A DNA stretch of 64,000 nucleotides from Sunxiuqinia sp963974515. Its GTDB lineage: Bacteria; Bacteroidota; Bacteroidia; Bacteroidales; Prolixibacteraceae. Each line of letters opens with the position of its first letter. Within the stretch, counting starts at the first letter, position 1. The position numbers and the translations under genes were made by a program. The stretch is taken from positions 19,449-83,448 of the forward strand of contig NZ_CAXBDD010000009.1 of assembly GCF_963974515.1 (NCBI RefSeq), read 5' to 3'. Shown piece after piece: positions 1 to 9,217 of this stretch. The notes beneath the pieces are model-generated. The model was not told where the DNA came from. It searched no databases and was given only the letters and a program-made list of their open reading frames with translations.

Positions 1-709
1 CAAACTCCTGCAGTTTTTTGTTCTGCGCGTGTAGAATTTCCTCCTTGGTGCCTTCCCATGTTTTCACACCTTCGCTAATGAACAGAATCTTGTCGCCGAT
101 CTCCATCACCGAGTTCATATCGTGGGTATTGATTACTGTTGTCATATTGAAATCGACGGTCAGTTCATGAACAAGTTCATCAATCACCAACGAGGTTTCC
201 GGATCAAGTCCCGAGTTTGGTTCGTCACAAAACAAGTACTTGGGGTTCATAACAATGGCACGTGCAATGGCCACCCGCTTTTGCATTCCTCCCGAAATTT
301 CGGCCGGATATAATTTATGGGCCTTTTCAATATTGACGCGATCAAGACAAAAGTCAACCCGTTCTTGCTTTTCCTTCTGACTCTTATTCGTAAACATATC
401 CAGGGGGAAACGTACATTTTCTTCCACTGAAAATGAGTCAAACAAAGCGCCACCTTGAAAAACCATGCCCATTTCCTGCCGCAATTTTTTTCTAAGCTTG
501 TGGTTCATTTTCGTGAAGTTGCGGTCATCATAAAAAATGTCTCCCTGATCTACGTCGTGTAAGCCTACAATTGACTTGAGCAGAACCGTTTTTCCGCTTC
601 CGCTGCGGCCAATAATCAGGTTGGTTTTTCCGGGCTCAAACACAGTTGATACATCATTCAATACCAGGTTGTCTTCAAACGATTTACTGATGTTTTGAAT
701 TGTAATCAT
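1..709 (-). CDS. mlaF: ABC transporter ATP-binding protein, MlaF-like (3' end outside window)
   Basis: ATPase of an Mla-type ABC system that moves phospholipids between the inner and outer membranes. The reading frame opens at the ATG complementary to 707-709 and stays open to the window edge, so about 236 codons are present and the C-terminus is missing. Visible motifs: Walker A GRSGSGKT at residues 34-41, a Q-loop in MVFQGGALF, the signature ISGGMQKR, Walker B LFCDEP and the D-loop SGLDP. The SGGMQKR form of the signature is typical of MlaF. The start codon overlaps the stop of the upstream permease gene by one base (TAATG), so the two are translationally coupled. Substrate-binding components such as an MCE-domain protein would be expected beyond the window. 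The family call is firm; the transported substrate is inferred. Confidence 0.92.
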   Translation of the reverse strand, partial: MITIQNISKSFEDNLVLNDVSTVFEPGKTNLIIGRSGSGKTVLLKSIVGLHDVDQGDIFYDDRNFTKMNHKLRKKLRQEMGMVFQGGALFDSFSVEENVRFPLDMFTNKSQKEKQERVDFCLDRVNIEKAHKLYPAEISGGMQKRVAIARAIVMNPKYLFCDEPNSGLDPETSLVIDELVHELTVDFNMTTVINTHDMNSVMEIGDKILFISEGVKTWEGTKEEILHAQNKKLQEF

Positions 710-1446
710 TAGAATAAGAGTTGGGTTAAAATCAAGTCGAAAACCAAAATCAAGATGTTGGTATTGACGACTGCCCGTGTACTGGCAGCACCAACTTCAA
801 ACGCTCCACCGTCAACATAATAGCCAAAATAAGCAGGTACCGTCGCCACAAGAAAACCAAAAAAGAGGGTTTTTATCATCGAGAACGTGACATAGTAAGG
901 GGTGAACAGGTATTGGATCCCATTAATGTAATCGGGCGCCGTAACTGCTCCAACCGCGGGGCCAACAATTAAGCCGCCAATGAGCCCAAAAAACACGCTT
1001 AGCACAAAAAGAAAGGGAAAAATAAAGACAACAGCCAGTGTTTTAGGTAGAACTAAGTAACTGGCCGAATTGATTCCCATAATTTCGAGGGAATCAATTT
1101 GCTCGGTAACCCGCATGCTTCCAATTTCAGAGGTGATATTTGAGCCAATCTTACCGGCCATAATTAGCGCCATGATGGTGGATGAAAACTCCAGAATTAG
1201 CGTGTCCCGGTTTCCAAGGCCAATAAGGTAGCTCGGAAATAATGGGCTGGACATGTTGTAAGCCACCTGTAGGGTAATAATACCACCCATGAAAATGGAA
1301 ATAATCGCGACAATCCCAACCGAATCCAGGCCGAGTTGCTCAATCTCAACAAACAGCTTGCGAAAATAGATGCGATGCTTTTCCGGTCGCGAAAAGGCCC
1401 GGCCAAGTAACGAGAAATAGCGTCCTACATGAAAAAAAAGATTCAT
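709..1446 (-). CDS. mlaE: ABC transporter permease, MlaE family
   Basis: Integral membrane permease of the Mla/MCE class, 245 aa, close to the usual MlaE length. The sequence has several long hydrophobic stretches and the conserved MlaE core (GKIGSNITSEIGSMRVTEQI, about residues 98-117), matching the family pattern in which a Glu-Ile-Gly-Thr/Ser-Met block is followed by a VTEQIDAL-like segment. It pairs with the ATPase gene that overlaps its stop codon. Together they would form the inner-membrane part of a lipid transporter maintaining outer-membrane asymmetry. It is the first gene of the unit within the window; the upstream region is divergent to the guanylyltransferase gene at 1749. Confidence 0.92.
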   Translation of the reverse strand: MNLFFHVGRYFSLLGRAFSRPEKHRIYFRKLFVEIEQLGLDSVGIVAIISIFMGGIITLQVAYNMSSPLFPSYLIGLGNRDTLILEFSSTIMALIMAGKIGSNITSEIGSMRVTEQIDSLEIMGINSASYLVLPKTLAVVFIFPFLFVLSVFFGLIGGLIVGPAVGAVTAPDYINGIQYLFTPYYVTFSMIKTLFFGFLVATVPAYFGYYVDGGAFEVGAASTRAVVNTNILILVFDLILTQLLF

Positions 1447-1748
1447 AGCAATACTTTAGCATAAAGTTACAAATAATTGGGTATGAAAAGAGCCATGCGA
1501 GAAAGTTTCTCTTTTGGTCATTACGAATCCCGCCTACTTCAACAATGATAGCAAAAGTAAACACAATAGCATGAAGAGAACAGAACAAATTTAAAATTGA
1601 TTATTGTGTAAAACAGAGATATGAAAAAGCAAATCTTGTCGTTTGAATATATACAAGCCCGGTTTCTATTTTCAGGAAACCTTCGAATTTGGGCATAATT
1701 TATAGGTAAAATAGGTATATTTGATAACGGACTTCAAAAATAAAATGA
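1447..1748. other. divergent intergenic region
   Basis: AT-rich spacer of about 300 bases between the minus-strand mlaE and the plus-strand guanylyltransferase gene. It carries the plus-strand promoter element listed at 1716. I see no supported gene in it; the short open frames have no family resemblance. Confidence 0.6.
1716..1723 (+). promoter_or_regulatory. Bacteroidota -7 promoter element
   Basis: TATATTTG matches the Bacteroidota -7 consensus TANNTTTG and sits 26 bases before the guanylyltransferase start. The best upstream TTG is at 1689-1691, a 24-base spacing, slightly longer than usual. Confidence 0.6.
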
Positions 1749-2837
1749 ATGAAGAATAATTTTTGTATTATCATGGCAGGCGGAATTGGGAGCCGCTTTT
1801 GGCCGATGAGTAAAAGCTCAATGCCCAAACAGTTCTTAGATATTTTAGGAACAGGACGTACCTTCATCCAAATGACATACGACCGCTTTAAAAAAGTTTG
1901 TCCCTCTGAAAATTTTTATATCGTTACCAGTGTCGATTATAAAGCCCTGGTTTTGGATCAGCTGCCCGAATTAAGTGAAGACCAGATTTTATTAGAGCCT
2001 TTGCGGCGTAACACTGCGCCTTGTGTTGCTTATGCAAGCTATAAAATTAAAAGTATCAACCCCGAAGCTAATATTATTGTTGCCCCGTCCGATCATATCA
2101 TTTTAAAAGGAGATGAGTTCATAGCGGAGATTCAAAAAGGGATTGATTTTGCTGCAAACAACGATGTGCTGGTAACCTTGGGAATTACTCCCAGCCGGCC
2201 AGAAACAGGTTATGGCTATATTCAGGTTGATGGGAAGTCTAAATACAAAGATTTCGATAACTTGTTCAAGGTGAAGACTTTTACCGAAAAGCCCAACCTT
2301 GAAATGGCAGAAATCTTTGTGTCGAGTGGCGAATTTTTCTGGAATTCAGGGATCTTCATCTGGTCGCTGAAAAGTATTCTGTCGGCTTTTGATCAGTATT
2401 TGGACGGTGTTTCCAGTTTGTTCCGAAAGGGTGAAAAGCTTTATGGAACCAACGATGAAGTGCATTTTATTAACAAGACTTATTCTGAATGCCAGAATAT
2501 TTCGTTGGATTATGGGATTATGGAAAAGGCTGAGAATGTTCATGTGCTGTGCGCGGATTTTGGCTGGAGTGACTTGGGAACCTGGGGGTCGTTGTATGAG
2601 AATAGTTCAAAAGATGAATTCAATAATTCGATCAAGGGGGGTGATGTGTTTACCTATCAAACCGAAAATTGCATCGTGAATATGCCGCATGACAAGATTG
2701 TGGTGTTGCAGGGACTGAACGGCTACATTGTGGTTGAGTCAGATAATACCTTGTTGATTTGTAAAAAAGAAGATGAACAGCAAATTCGTCAGTTTGTAAG
2801 CGATGTGAAGATGGTTAAAGGGACCGAATTTGTTTAA
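1749..2837 (+). CDS. manC: mannose-1-phosphate guanylyltransferase
   Basis: Makes GDP-mannose from mannose-1-phosphate and GTP, the activated sugar for capsule, O-antigen and protein glycans. The 362-aa protein begins with the nucleotidyltransferase signature MAGGIGSRFWPMSKSSMPKQ (residues 9-28), and contains the conserved APSDH (about 115-119), FTEKP (about 179-183) and WNSGIF (about 199-204) blocks of the family. At this length it is the single-function form, lacking the C-terminal mannose-6-phosphate isomerase half of long ManC proteins. The ATG at 1749 is used because the conserved core begins within ten residues; another in-frame-independent ATG lies at 1745. It appears monocistronic, with a promoter-like TATATTTG upstream and a terminator downstream. 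No other GDP-mannose gene is adjacent. Confidence 0.95.
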   Translation: MKNNFCIIMAGGIGSRFWPMSKSSMPKQFLDILGTGRTFIQMTYDRFKKVCPSENFYIVTSVDYKALVLDQLPELSEDQILLEPLRRNTAPCVAYASYKIKSINPEANIIVAPSDHIILKGDEFIAEIQKGIDFAANNDVLVTLGITPSRPETGYGYIQVDGKSKYKDFDNLFKVKTFTEKPNLEMAEIFVSSGEFFWNSGIFIWSLKSILSAFDQYLDGVSSLFRKGEKLYGTNDEVHFINKTYSECQNISLDYGIMEKAENVHVLCADFGWSDLGTWGSLYENSSKDEFNNSIKGGDVFTYQTENCIVNMPHDKIVVLQGLNGYIVVESDNTLLICKKEDEQQIRQFVSDVKMVKGTEFV

Positions 2838-2861
2838 AAGGCAAGTCGAGTCCTATTCTAT

Positions 2862-2893
2862 AAAGCTTTTTCAGGAATGAGGAAGCTTTTTTT
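2862..2893. terminator. terminator between convergent genes
   Basis: An 11-bp stem with two G-U pairs (AAAGCTTTTTC with GAGGAAGCTTT, loop AGGAAT) followed by a T run. It lies between manC and the convergent gldK-like gene and can serve manC. Confidence 0.8.
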
Positions 2894-4239
2894 TATTGCC
2901 TGAATTCGTCTTTAAACGAGGTGCGAACACAACGAAAACCGACGTATGATTTGGTGGTGTCTTCATACTCATAGCTTCGTGTTGAGTTGCGAATATAGTA
3001 GGCAATATCTTTCCACGATCCGCCCCGAATGACTTTTCTTTTCATTGCGGGGGCATCACCGGGTAATGAATTGTATTCGAAGGAAGGGTTGAAATCGTTT
3101 AAATTCTCATAGGCGGATTCGTTAAAGGCAGTGCTGGTCCATTCGGCTACATTGCCGGCCATATCGTAAAGCATATAGTCATTTGGATCGAAGCTACCAA
3201 CCTTCATGGTTGTCGTACTCGACTCGCTGTCGGCCACATAGTTGCCTCTGCGTGGTTTAAAGTTGGCTTTAAAGCAACCCATGATGTTACGGGTATAATA
3301 GCTTCCCCAACTGTATAAGGTGCGCTCGTGCCCTCCACGTGCGGCATATTCCCATTCGGCCTCGGTTGGCAGGCGGTAAGCATGCGTTGATGGCTCTAAC
3401 AGAAGTGCCTGGTGGCTGTTCAGCATCTTGGTACGCCAATGACAAAAGGCTTTGGCCTGGTGCCAATTTACGCCTACTACAGGGTAATCGTCGAACGCGA
3501 CGTGTGAAAAATAGTTTTTGGTGAGCGGTTCGTTATAGGCATAGGTGTAATCGCGAATCCAGCAAAGGGTGTCCGGATAGATGGGAACACGCTCGTTGAA
3601 AATGAAGGAAGACCGGTTTTCTATCGGAACTTCTTCTCCTTCAGCATTAATAATTGTCCCGTCGTAAGACTGTGTTTCGTAGTTGTAGCGGTTTTTTCTT
3701 TTAGCTGCCTGTTTGTAATCAATCCATTGATAGCTGTAAGAAAACTTCCGGGTGTCGATTGATTTTGAAAAATAGGTGCGTTCTTCCTCCGGGATGTATA
3801 ATTCTTCGAGTGCCAGCTGGAATTCCGGGTTTCTCCATTCAACCGGGTCGCGCCAATTCAAATGTGGTGTTTCGTAAAAATTGCCGCGGTCGTCTTCGGT
3901 CAGCATAAACTCCGGGTAGGTCTCTGCAAGCAGTGTTCGTGCAATAGAATCTCTGACCCAATAGACAAACTGGCGGTATTCGTTGTTGGTAATTTCGGTA
4001 TTATCCATCCAAAAGGCTTCAACCGAAACCCGTTTGGTCGTGGTATTAAATCCTTGAAGTTCGTCGTCTTCGGCTCCCATGACATAGCTTCCGCGGTCAA
4101 TGTACGACATTCCGAAGGGCGAAGGTTCATAAAAGGGCCTGGAATCCTCGGGATAGAGGTAGCTCAGGGTCTGATCTTTTTTGCATGACACGAGAAGAAT
4201 CAAAGCCAGGAAAACTAATATGAAGAAGCTTTTGCTCAT
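2893..4239 (-). CDS. second GldK-like lipoprotein (FGE/sulfatase-modifying fold)
   Basis: A 448-aa paralogue of the GldK encoded at 7850. It starts with a lipoprotein signal peptide (lipobox LVSC, Cys at about residue 19), then a formylglycine-generating-enzyme-type C-lectin fold. Long blocks are nearly the same in both copies, for example EITNNEYRQFV, DSIARTL, NRSSFIF, YNEP, MAGNVAEWT and KVIRGGSWKDIA. The two cysteines that make FGE an enzyme are absent: the segment after GGSW reads KDIAYYIRNSTRSYEY. It is therefore probably structural, as GldK is in the periplasmic T9SS ring, or comparable to GldJ. A terminator separates it from gldN, so it is probably transcribed separately. Whether it is a GldJ equivalent or a recent GldK duplicate cannot be decided by eye. 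Confidence 0.85.
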   Translation of the reverse strand: MSKSFFILVFLALILLVSCKKDQTLSYLYPEDSRPFYEPSPFGMSYIDRGSYVMGAEDDELQGFNTTTKRVSVEAFWMDNTEITNNEYRQFVYWVRDSIARTLLAETYPEFMLTEDDRGNFYETPHLNWRDPVEWRNPEFQLALEELYIPEEERTYFSKSIDTRKFSYSYQWIDYKQAAKRKNRYNYETQSYDGTIINAEGEEVPIENRSSFIFNERVPIYPDTLCWIRDYTYAYNEPLTKNYFSHVAFDDYPVVGVNWHQAKAFCHWRTKMLNSHQALLLEPSTHAYRLPTEAEWEYAARGGHERTLYSWGSYYTRNIMGCFKANFKPRRGNYVADSESSTTTMKVGSFDPNDYMLYDMAGNVAEWTSTAFNESAYENLNDFNPSFEYNSLPGDAPAMKRKVIRGGSWKDIAYYIRNSTRSYEYEDTTKSYVGFRCVRTSFKDEFRQ

Positions 4240-4308
4240 TTGCTGTTACCAAAAAAACTGCTTTGATTTAACGTTTCCTGAAAATCTAATATTGTAAGGT
4301 GTGAATTG

Positions 4309-4339
4309 AAAAAAGCCTTACGAGGCAAACTCATAAGGC
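4309..4339 (-). terminator. terminator after gldN
   Basis: On the minus strand GCCTTATGAG and CTCGTAAGGC form a stem (one A-C mismatch) around the loop TTTGC, followed by a run of six T. It ends the porP-gldKLMN unit before the second gldK-like gene. Confidence 0.8.
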
Positions 4340-4363
4340 ACTTAGTTTTTCACGCTTATTTTT

Positions 4364-5218
4364 TTAATATTCCCACAGGTCCTGCTCGAAGTCGAAAATC
4401 TCGGCTTCAATTCGTTTAGACTCCAACATGGCCTCCCGGCCACTTAAATACTGGCTAATGGCCCGGTTGTTATACACATTCGATTCTCTGACCACGTAAC
4501 TGTTGAATTTACGTTTGATAAACAGATCGTCAAACGACATGCTTTGGGCTGTGTTGTTTGGATTAATAACAGAATGTGTTGCCAACAAGTCGCGTGCTTC
4601 GGGATAATAAATCCAGAAGACCTGGCGGCGCTGGACATTCTGCCGGTTTATATCTTCGTCGCGGTAATACTCCTGAATGGGGCAAATACCAATGATGCGG
4701 GTATTCAGCGTTGAGGTTTGCTTATCAAAAAACCATTCTTCCTTCACCATGAACTGTTTGACTTCCTCGGCACGGATTTCACCAACAATGTCACGGGTCT
4801 CCATTTCGCCGGTTTCCAGGTTGCGAACCTGACGGGTACGGGTTGTCGCCCCAAAAGCTTCCTTCACCTGTTCAAAGGTCATAGGAACTTTAAATTCATC
4901 ATCTGTTCGGGCATCGTAAGCAGTCAGCTGGCCGTTTTCAATTCCTTGTAAAAAGAGGTTAATCAGATTTGTACGCCCATCCATATTAGTGGTTGGAAAA
5001 TACAGAATCTGGTTCATCTTTTCCCTCAGATCGATAATGCGCCAAATCTTTTTCGACCACATCACATCAGCTTCCCGTATCGGGGCAAAAGCCATGGGTT
5101 TTCTGTTTTCGATGTTGGTCCGTTTAAATGCACCATCTATTACCTGAGCTTGCGTGTCTTTTGCTGAGAAGCAAAATGCAACGCAAACAATTCCTATCCC
5201 AATCAAAAACTTTTTCAT
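4364..5218 (-). CDS. gldN: gliding motility/T9SS protein GldN (PorN)
   Basis: Periplasmic T9SS core component that binds GldM/PorM and forms the ring complex with GldK/PorK. The 284-aa protein has a cleavable signal peptide (hydrophobic core IGIVCVAFCFS, cleavage probably after AQA-type residues near 24) and the family's conserved N-terminal block with MWSKKIWRIIDLREKMN (about residues 53-69). Conserved text such as IGICPIQEYYRDED and VFWIYYPEARD, typical of GldN, follows. It starts two bases from the gldM stop and is the fourth gene of the gldKLMN order known from Flavobacterium and Porphyromonas. The call rests on both sequence and order. Confidence 0.93.
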   Translation of the reverse strand: MKKFLIGIGIVCVAFCFSAKDTQAQVIDGAFKRTNIENRKPMAFAPIREADVMWSKKIWRIIDLREKMNQILYFPTTNMDGRTNLINLFLQGIENGQLTAYDARTDDEFKVPMTFEQVKEAFGATTRTRQVRNLETGEMETRDIVGEIRAEEVKQFMVKEEWFFDKQTSTLNTRIIGICPIQEYYRDEDINRQNVQRRQVFWIYYPEARDLLATHSVINPNNTAQSMSFDDLFIKRKFNSYVVRESNVYNNRAISQYLSGREAMLESKRIEAEIFDFEQDLWEY

Positions 5219-5220
5219 GC

Positions 5221-6834
5221 TTATCTTATTTTGAAGCTAATTGGTGACAACTGCCGGTCAGTTCCATCATCACCACGAGCCATAATGTTATCAATGTAAA
5301 TAATACTACCGACTGTCAGGGTATTGAATTGTCTGGTCTGATCAGTCGTAAATCGATTTGAAGTGGATGACCAGGTGTTGGTATATCCTCCGGCTCCGGT
5401 AAAAGTAATGTCGAATTGGGTCACCGTAAACTTCAAGTCAAAATCAAAATCGATTAAGGCGGCAAAGATTCCATCTTCCGCCAGGAGATCTTCTTTTCGG
5501 ATGACACCGCTGGTTTGTCCGGCGATGGTTGCCACGGGATCAGGCACTTGTTTTACCCGAAAGACCATGGAACCCATTGAGCGCATTTGTCCACCAATGT
5601 TCGCGTTTACAGTCACTTTTGTGTTACGTCCATTGATGTCTTCAGCCGTTGGAAAAACCAAGTAGTCTTTTCCGTCTTGCTGAATCTTCCCGTTGGTAAC
5701 AGTTACTTGCAAATCTTCGGAAGGAACGCCGGGAACCGAGACGCTAACCGGGTTGGGAACGCCCATGTAGAATACGTTCATTTTCGTAGGCGAAATGGTT
5801 ACCGAAGGTTCGCTGACGATGTATTCTTCTTCAAAAGGGTAGGAGTTAAAGCCTCCCTCTGGCGTTTTGTATTTGATGATTCCACCCCATTTGTATGTTC
5901 CGGCCGAAGTCGCGGGTACTTCATATATTCCTTTCCCATCCACAATATTCAGCGGCCTGTCATTTACTAGAATGATGGGTTGCTGTGTCGTGTCTTCTGC
6001 GGCTAAAAATACTTCGGCACGGTAAACATCCCCTTCAAGTACATACGATGTTTTTGCAATTACCCGTGCGCCAAGCTTGTTGAACTTGAACGAACTGGCA
6101 TCAATCTGGCTGTAGAGATAGGTCAAAATGTTGGATTCGGCATTTTGAACATCAATCTGGATTTTCGATAAAAGAGCAATTACGGCAATTAATGGTTTAT
6201 TGTCGAAGTGTTGAATTTCCCAGGTTTTTTTTTCTGCACCGTCTTTTAGCCGCACTTTGGGATCAGAAGTATCTAATTCTTGCTCAATCGACTTGCGAAC
6301 GGGCGAATCTTCCTCAAGAAAGGACAGGAAAGCCCCCTTTAATTCGTCGATATCAGTTTTCAGGTCTTCTGCTTTCTTCATCCTGATCATGACTTCGGAA
6401 GGAATGTTCAGCTCGTCATCTTTCTTAATGACGATCGTATCTCCCTTGGTATTGACCATGAATGATTTGTTGCTTAGGTTAACCGATTCTCCTTCTTCTG
6501 TCAGGTTTGTACCACCTGATTTCATGATAATCTCTTCCTTCAGATCCGTAATTTTATTGGTCAAACCATCGGTAAGTGCTTTAACCCGGTCGGCTTTATC
6601 TTTCCATTCTTGCACTTTGGCCGGATTTTCTTCATATGCCTGGGCAAAGGATGCATAAAGTTGGTTATTTTTTGAGTCAACACTTTTGAGTGTCTGCATT
6701 AAGCTTGAATCAACCACTCGGAAGGCATCTAACACTTCGGATGCAACATTTAGTGCCATCATTGCGAGCAGCACTAAGTACATCATGTTGATCATCTTCT
6801 GTCGTGGAGTTTCCGGACAATTCTTGGTTCCCAT
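5221..6834 (-). CDS. gldM: gliding motility/T9SS protein GldM (PorM)
   Basis: Inner-membrane T9SS motor subunit whose large periplasmic part spans toward the GldK/GldN ring and transmits proton-motive force. The 537-aa protein begins with a short cytoplasmic segment (NCPETPRQKMINMMYLVLLA) followed by a single transmembrane helix (about residues 16-34), as in all GldM. A helical N-terminal periplasmic region runs to about residue 220, after which the sequence becomes beta-rich, matching the domain layout known for PorM. The length fits the family (about 510-540 aa). The gene lies between gldL and gldN with spacers of 22 and 2 bases. Confidence 0.95.
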   Translation of the reverse strand: MGTKNCPETPRQKMINMMYLVLLAMMALNVASEVLDAFRVVDSSLMQTLKSVDSKNNQLYASFAQAYEENPAKVQEWKDKADRVKALTDGLTNKITDLKEEIIMKSGGTNLTEEGESVNLSNKSFMVNTKGDTIVIKKDDELNIPSEVMIRMKKAEDLKTDIDELKGAFLSFLEEDSPVRKSIEQELDTSDPKVRLKDGAEKKTWEIQHFDNKPLIAVIALLSKIQIDVQNAESNILTYLYSQIDASSFKFNKLGARVIAKTSYVLEGDVYRAEVFLAAEDTTQQPIILVNDRPLNIVDGKGIYEVPATSAGTYKWGGIIKYKTPEGGFNSYPFEEEYIVSEPSVTISPTKMNVFYMGVPNPVSVSVPGVPSEDLQVTVTNGKIQQDGKDYLVFPTAEDINGRNTKVTVNANIGGQMRSMGSMVFRVKQVPDPVATIAGQTSGVIRKEDLLAEDGIFAALIDFDFDLKFTVTQFDITFTGAGGYTNTWSSTSNRFTTDQTRQFNTLTVGSIIYIDNIMARGDDGTDRQLSPISFKIR

Positions 6835-6856
6835 ATGCTAATGAGCTTATCGGTTT

Positions 6857-7828
6857 TTATTTATTTTTATAGTTCATTGCTCCCAGCATATTGCCATAAA
6901 TGGAGTTTAGGGCTTCCAGGTGTTTATTCAGTTCTTCAGCGTTGTTCTTGTATTTCTTTATTTCTTCTGTAGATGAGGCGATCATTTCATTCATTTGGGC
7001 CATTTCTTTAAAGAAATTTTGCGAAGACTGGAGTTGTTGGTTCGTTTCTCTGAGCTGACTTTCGTAAGATGAGTTTAACGATTCGAGGTTTTTATTCAGC
7101 TTCGAAAGATTGTCTCCATAACTGGCCGAGCTTTTGCTTAACTCTTCCATGCCCGAGTCAATGGTTCCTGCTACTTTTTGGTACGAAGAAGCCAATTTGT
7201 TGCTTGCTTGTGCCAGTTGATTGGTAAATTCTTCTCCGGAAGTAGCCAGCTTGTTGAGCATTTGATTTCCGTTTTCTGAAAGGTTTTTGGCTGTTGTCGC
7301 GTAGGAACTCACCAGGTGACTCACCGACTCATTGATTTGGTGGTTGGCTTGGTTACTGATTTCTGAAAAGGTATTCATCGATTCGGAAGCCGAGGTCAGA
7401 TTTTTTACATACATGTCCGTAGCTAGCGTTGCTGTGCTGATGTCGCTGATACTTGAGGCTGTATTGCTCAAATCGGTCAGCCCTTTAGTCACCTTGTTGA
7501 TCAACTCAGGAGAGATATCTGCTTTTTGAAATAAGTCGCCAAACCCGTTTTTGGATTCTTCCATATACTGATCTTCCTCCAGCACATAATCTTCTTTCAG
7601 CTGCGGATATACCTTCTCCCAATGGGGCATCTCCATCGGTGGTTCGAAGGCTGAAATGAGAAAGATAAATGCTTCAGTGGTCAGCCCAATAATCAGGATT
7701 GGTCCCGAGTAGGGCCAATGTTGAAGTTTGAATAATGCACCCAGCAAGACGACTGAGGCTCCCAGGTTATAAACATAGCCTGTAAATACTTTCCAACGTT
7801 TACTTTGTATTATTTCACCGATGTTCAT
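6857..7828 (-). CDS. gldL: gliding motility/T9SS protein GldL (PorL)
   Basis: Inner-membrane partner of GldM; the GldL/GldM complex is the proton-driven rotary motor of the T9SS. Two transmembrane helices are visible at about residues 17-33 and 43-60, with the family sequence GALFKLQHWPYSGP between them (the motor's conserved Glu is in the second helix, in TTEAFIF). The remaining cytoplasmic part, about residues 90-323, is rich in Ser, Asn, Glu and Gln with heptad-like spacing and probably forms coiled coil. At 323 aa it is longer than many GldL proteins (about 215-310 aa), because of this tail. Neighbouring genes are gldK upstream (21-base gap) and gldM downstream. Confidence 0.94.
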   Translation of the reverse strand: MNIGEIIQSKRWKVFTGYVYNLGASVVLLGALFKLQHWPYSGPILIIGLTTEAFIFLISAFEPPMEMPHWEKVYPQLKEDYVLEEDQYMEESKNGFGDLFQKADISPELINKVTKGLTDLSNTASSISDISTATLATDMYVKNLTSASESMNTFSEISNQANHQINESVSHLVSSYATTAKNLSENGNQMLNKLATSGEEFTNQLAQASNKLASSYQKVAGTIDSGMEELSKSSASYGDNLSKLNKNLESLNSSYESQLRETNQQLQSSQNFFKEMAQMNEMIASSTEEIKKYKNNAEELNKHLEALNSIYGNMLGAMNYKNK

Positions 7829-7849
7829 TTTTTCAGAATTAAGGTTCGA

Positions 7850-9208
7850 CTAAAATTCATTACCAAAAGAGGATCTAACACAACGAAATCCGATATATGA
7901 TTTTGCGGTATCTTGATATTCAAAACTCCGCGTTGAAACTTGTAAATAGGGAGCAATGTCTTTCCATGAGCCTCCGCGTATGACTTTGCGTTTCATTACC
8001 GGAGGGTCGTTGGGACGGGCATTGTACTCGAAATTTGGGTTGAAATCATTAACATACATGTAGGCCGATTCATCGTAGGCGGAGATGGTCCATTCAGCGA
8101 CGTTGCCTGCCATGTCGTAAAGCCCAAAACCATTGGGATCGTAGTTTCCAACTTTGAGGGTAACGAGCCCCTCATCTTCTACATAGTTTCCACGAAGGGG
8201 CTTAAAGTTGGCCAAAAATCGGCCTTCATCATCACGGGTATAATACCCCCCCCATGGATACATGGAAATATCTTTATCGCCTCGTGCAGCATACTCCCAT
8301 TCAACTTCGGTAGGCAGCCGATAATCCTGGATTTCAGGCTCCCGGTGACTTGTCAGATAGTCGTTGTGCAATTTGGTTCTCCAATGGCAAAAGGCTTTTG
8401 CTTGTTGCCAGGTAACCCCCACAACAGGATAATCGTCAAATCCCGGATGCCAAAAATATTTGGTTGTCCAAGGTTCGTTATAGGCATAGGTGTAATCGCG
8501 AATCCAAACCAGCGTGTCAGGATAAACATTGGCCGTTTCGCCGAAAATAAACGATGATCGGTTTTCGATTGGCCGCTCCTCACCATCCTGATCAATTATA
8601 GTACCTTCGTAGCTTTCGGTTTCATAATTGTACCGGTTGGCACCTTTGGCTGCCTGCTGATAATCAATCCAATAATAGGTGTAGAAAAGTTTTCTGGAAT
8701 CGATTTCCTTTTTACCAAAGAACCGCTCATTACTAGGAATGTACATGGGTTCCAAAGCATCCATATAGTCGGGATCATCCCATTCCAGTCGTTCATCCCA
8801 GTTTATTCTTGGCGGATCGATGATGTTGCCATCACGATCTTCGCTAATCATGAATTCCGGATATTGTTCCCCTACCAATGTGCGCGCAATGGAATCGCGC
8901 ACCCAATTGACGAACTGCCGATACTCATTGTTGGTGATTTCCGTGTCATCCATCCAAAAAGCATCAACCGATACCGTCTTGGTTGGGGTCGACGACCAGG
9001 TTGGATCTTCATCATTCGGACCAATATTCACGCTTCCACGATGGACAAAGGTCATTCCATAAGGGGCAGGTTCGAACCATTTGCCCCTTCCCTGAACTCC
9101 GGTCAGCTCTCCACTGCCGGATTTGCCGCAACTGGACAAGGCCAAAATTGTTGCGAGGATCAATCCTGAAGAAAATATTTTTTTCATAGCTACGCGTATT
9201 GCTTTCAT
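7850..9208 (-). CDS. gldK: T9SS ring lipoprotein GldK (PorK)
   Basis: Outer-membrane-anchored lipoprotein forming the periplasmic T9SS ring with GldN. The 452-aa frame has a lipobox ALSSC; the internal ATG at 9187 (MKKIFSSG) would give a more typical signal peptide than the one at 9208, so the start may be seven codons later. The rest is an FGE-sulfatase fold with EITNNEYRQFV, RLPTEVEWEYAARG, MAGNVAEWT, RGGSWKDIA and YIGFRCVRSSF. The catalytic cysteine pair of true FGE is missing (KDIAPYLQVSTRSFEY after GGSW), consistent with a structural role. It follows porP by nine bases and precedes gldL. A close paralogue lies at 2893. Confidence 0.93.
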   Translation of the reverse strand: MKAIRVAMKKIFSSGLILATILALSSCGKSGSGELTGVQGRGKWFEPAPYGMTFVHRGSVNIGPNDEDPTWSSTPTKTVSVDAFWMDDTEITNNEYRQFVNWVRDSIARTLVGEQYPEFMISEDRDGNIIDPPRINWDERLEWDDPDYMDALEPMYIPSNERFFGKKEIDSRKLFYTYYWIDYQQAAKGANRYNYETESYEGTIIDQDGEERPIENRSSFIFGETANVYPDTLVWIRDYTYAYNEPWTTKYFWHPGFDDYPVVGVTWQQAKAFCHWRTKLHNDYLTSHREPEIQDYRLPTEVEWEYAARGDKDISMYPWGGYYTRDDEGRFLANFKPLRGNYVEDEGLVTLKVGNYDPNGFGLYDMAGNVAEWTISAYDESAYMYVNDFNPNFEYNARPNDPPVMKRKVIRGGSWKDIAPYLQVSTRSFEYQDTAKSYIGFRCVRSSFGNEF

Positions 9209-9217
9209 AAGTTTAGC

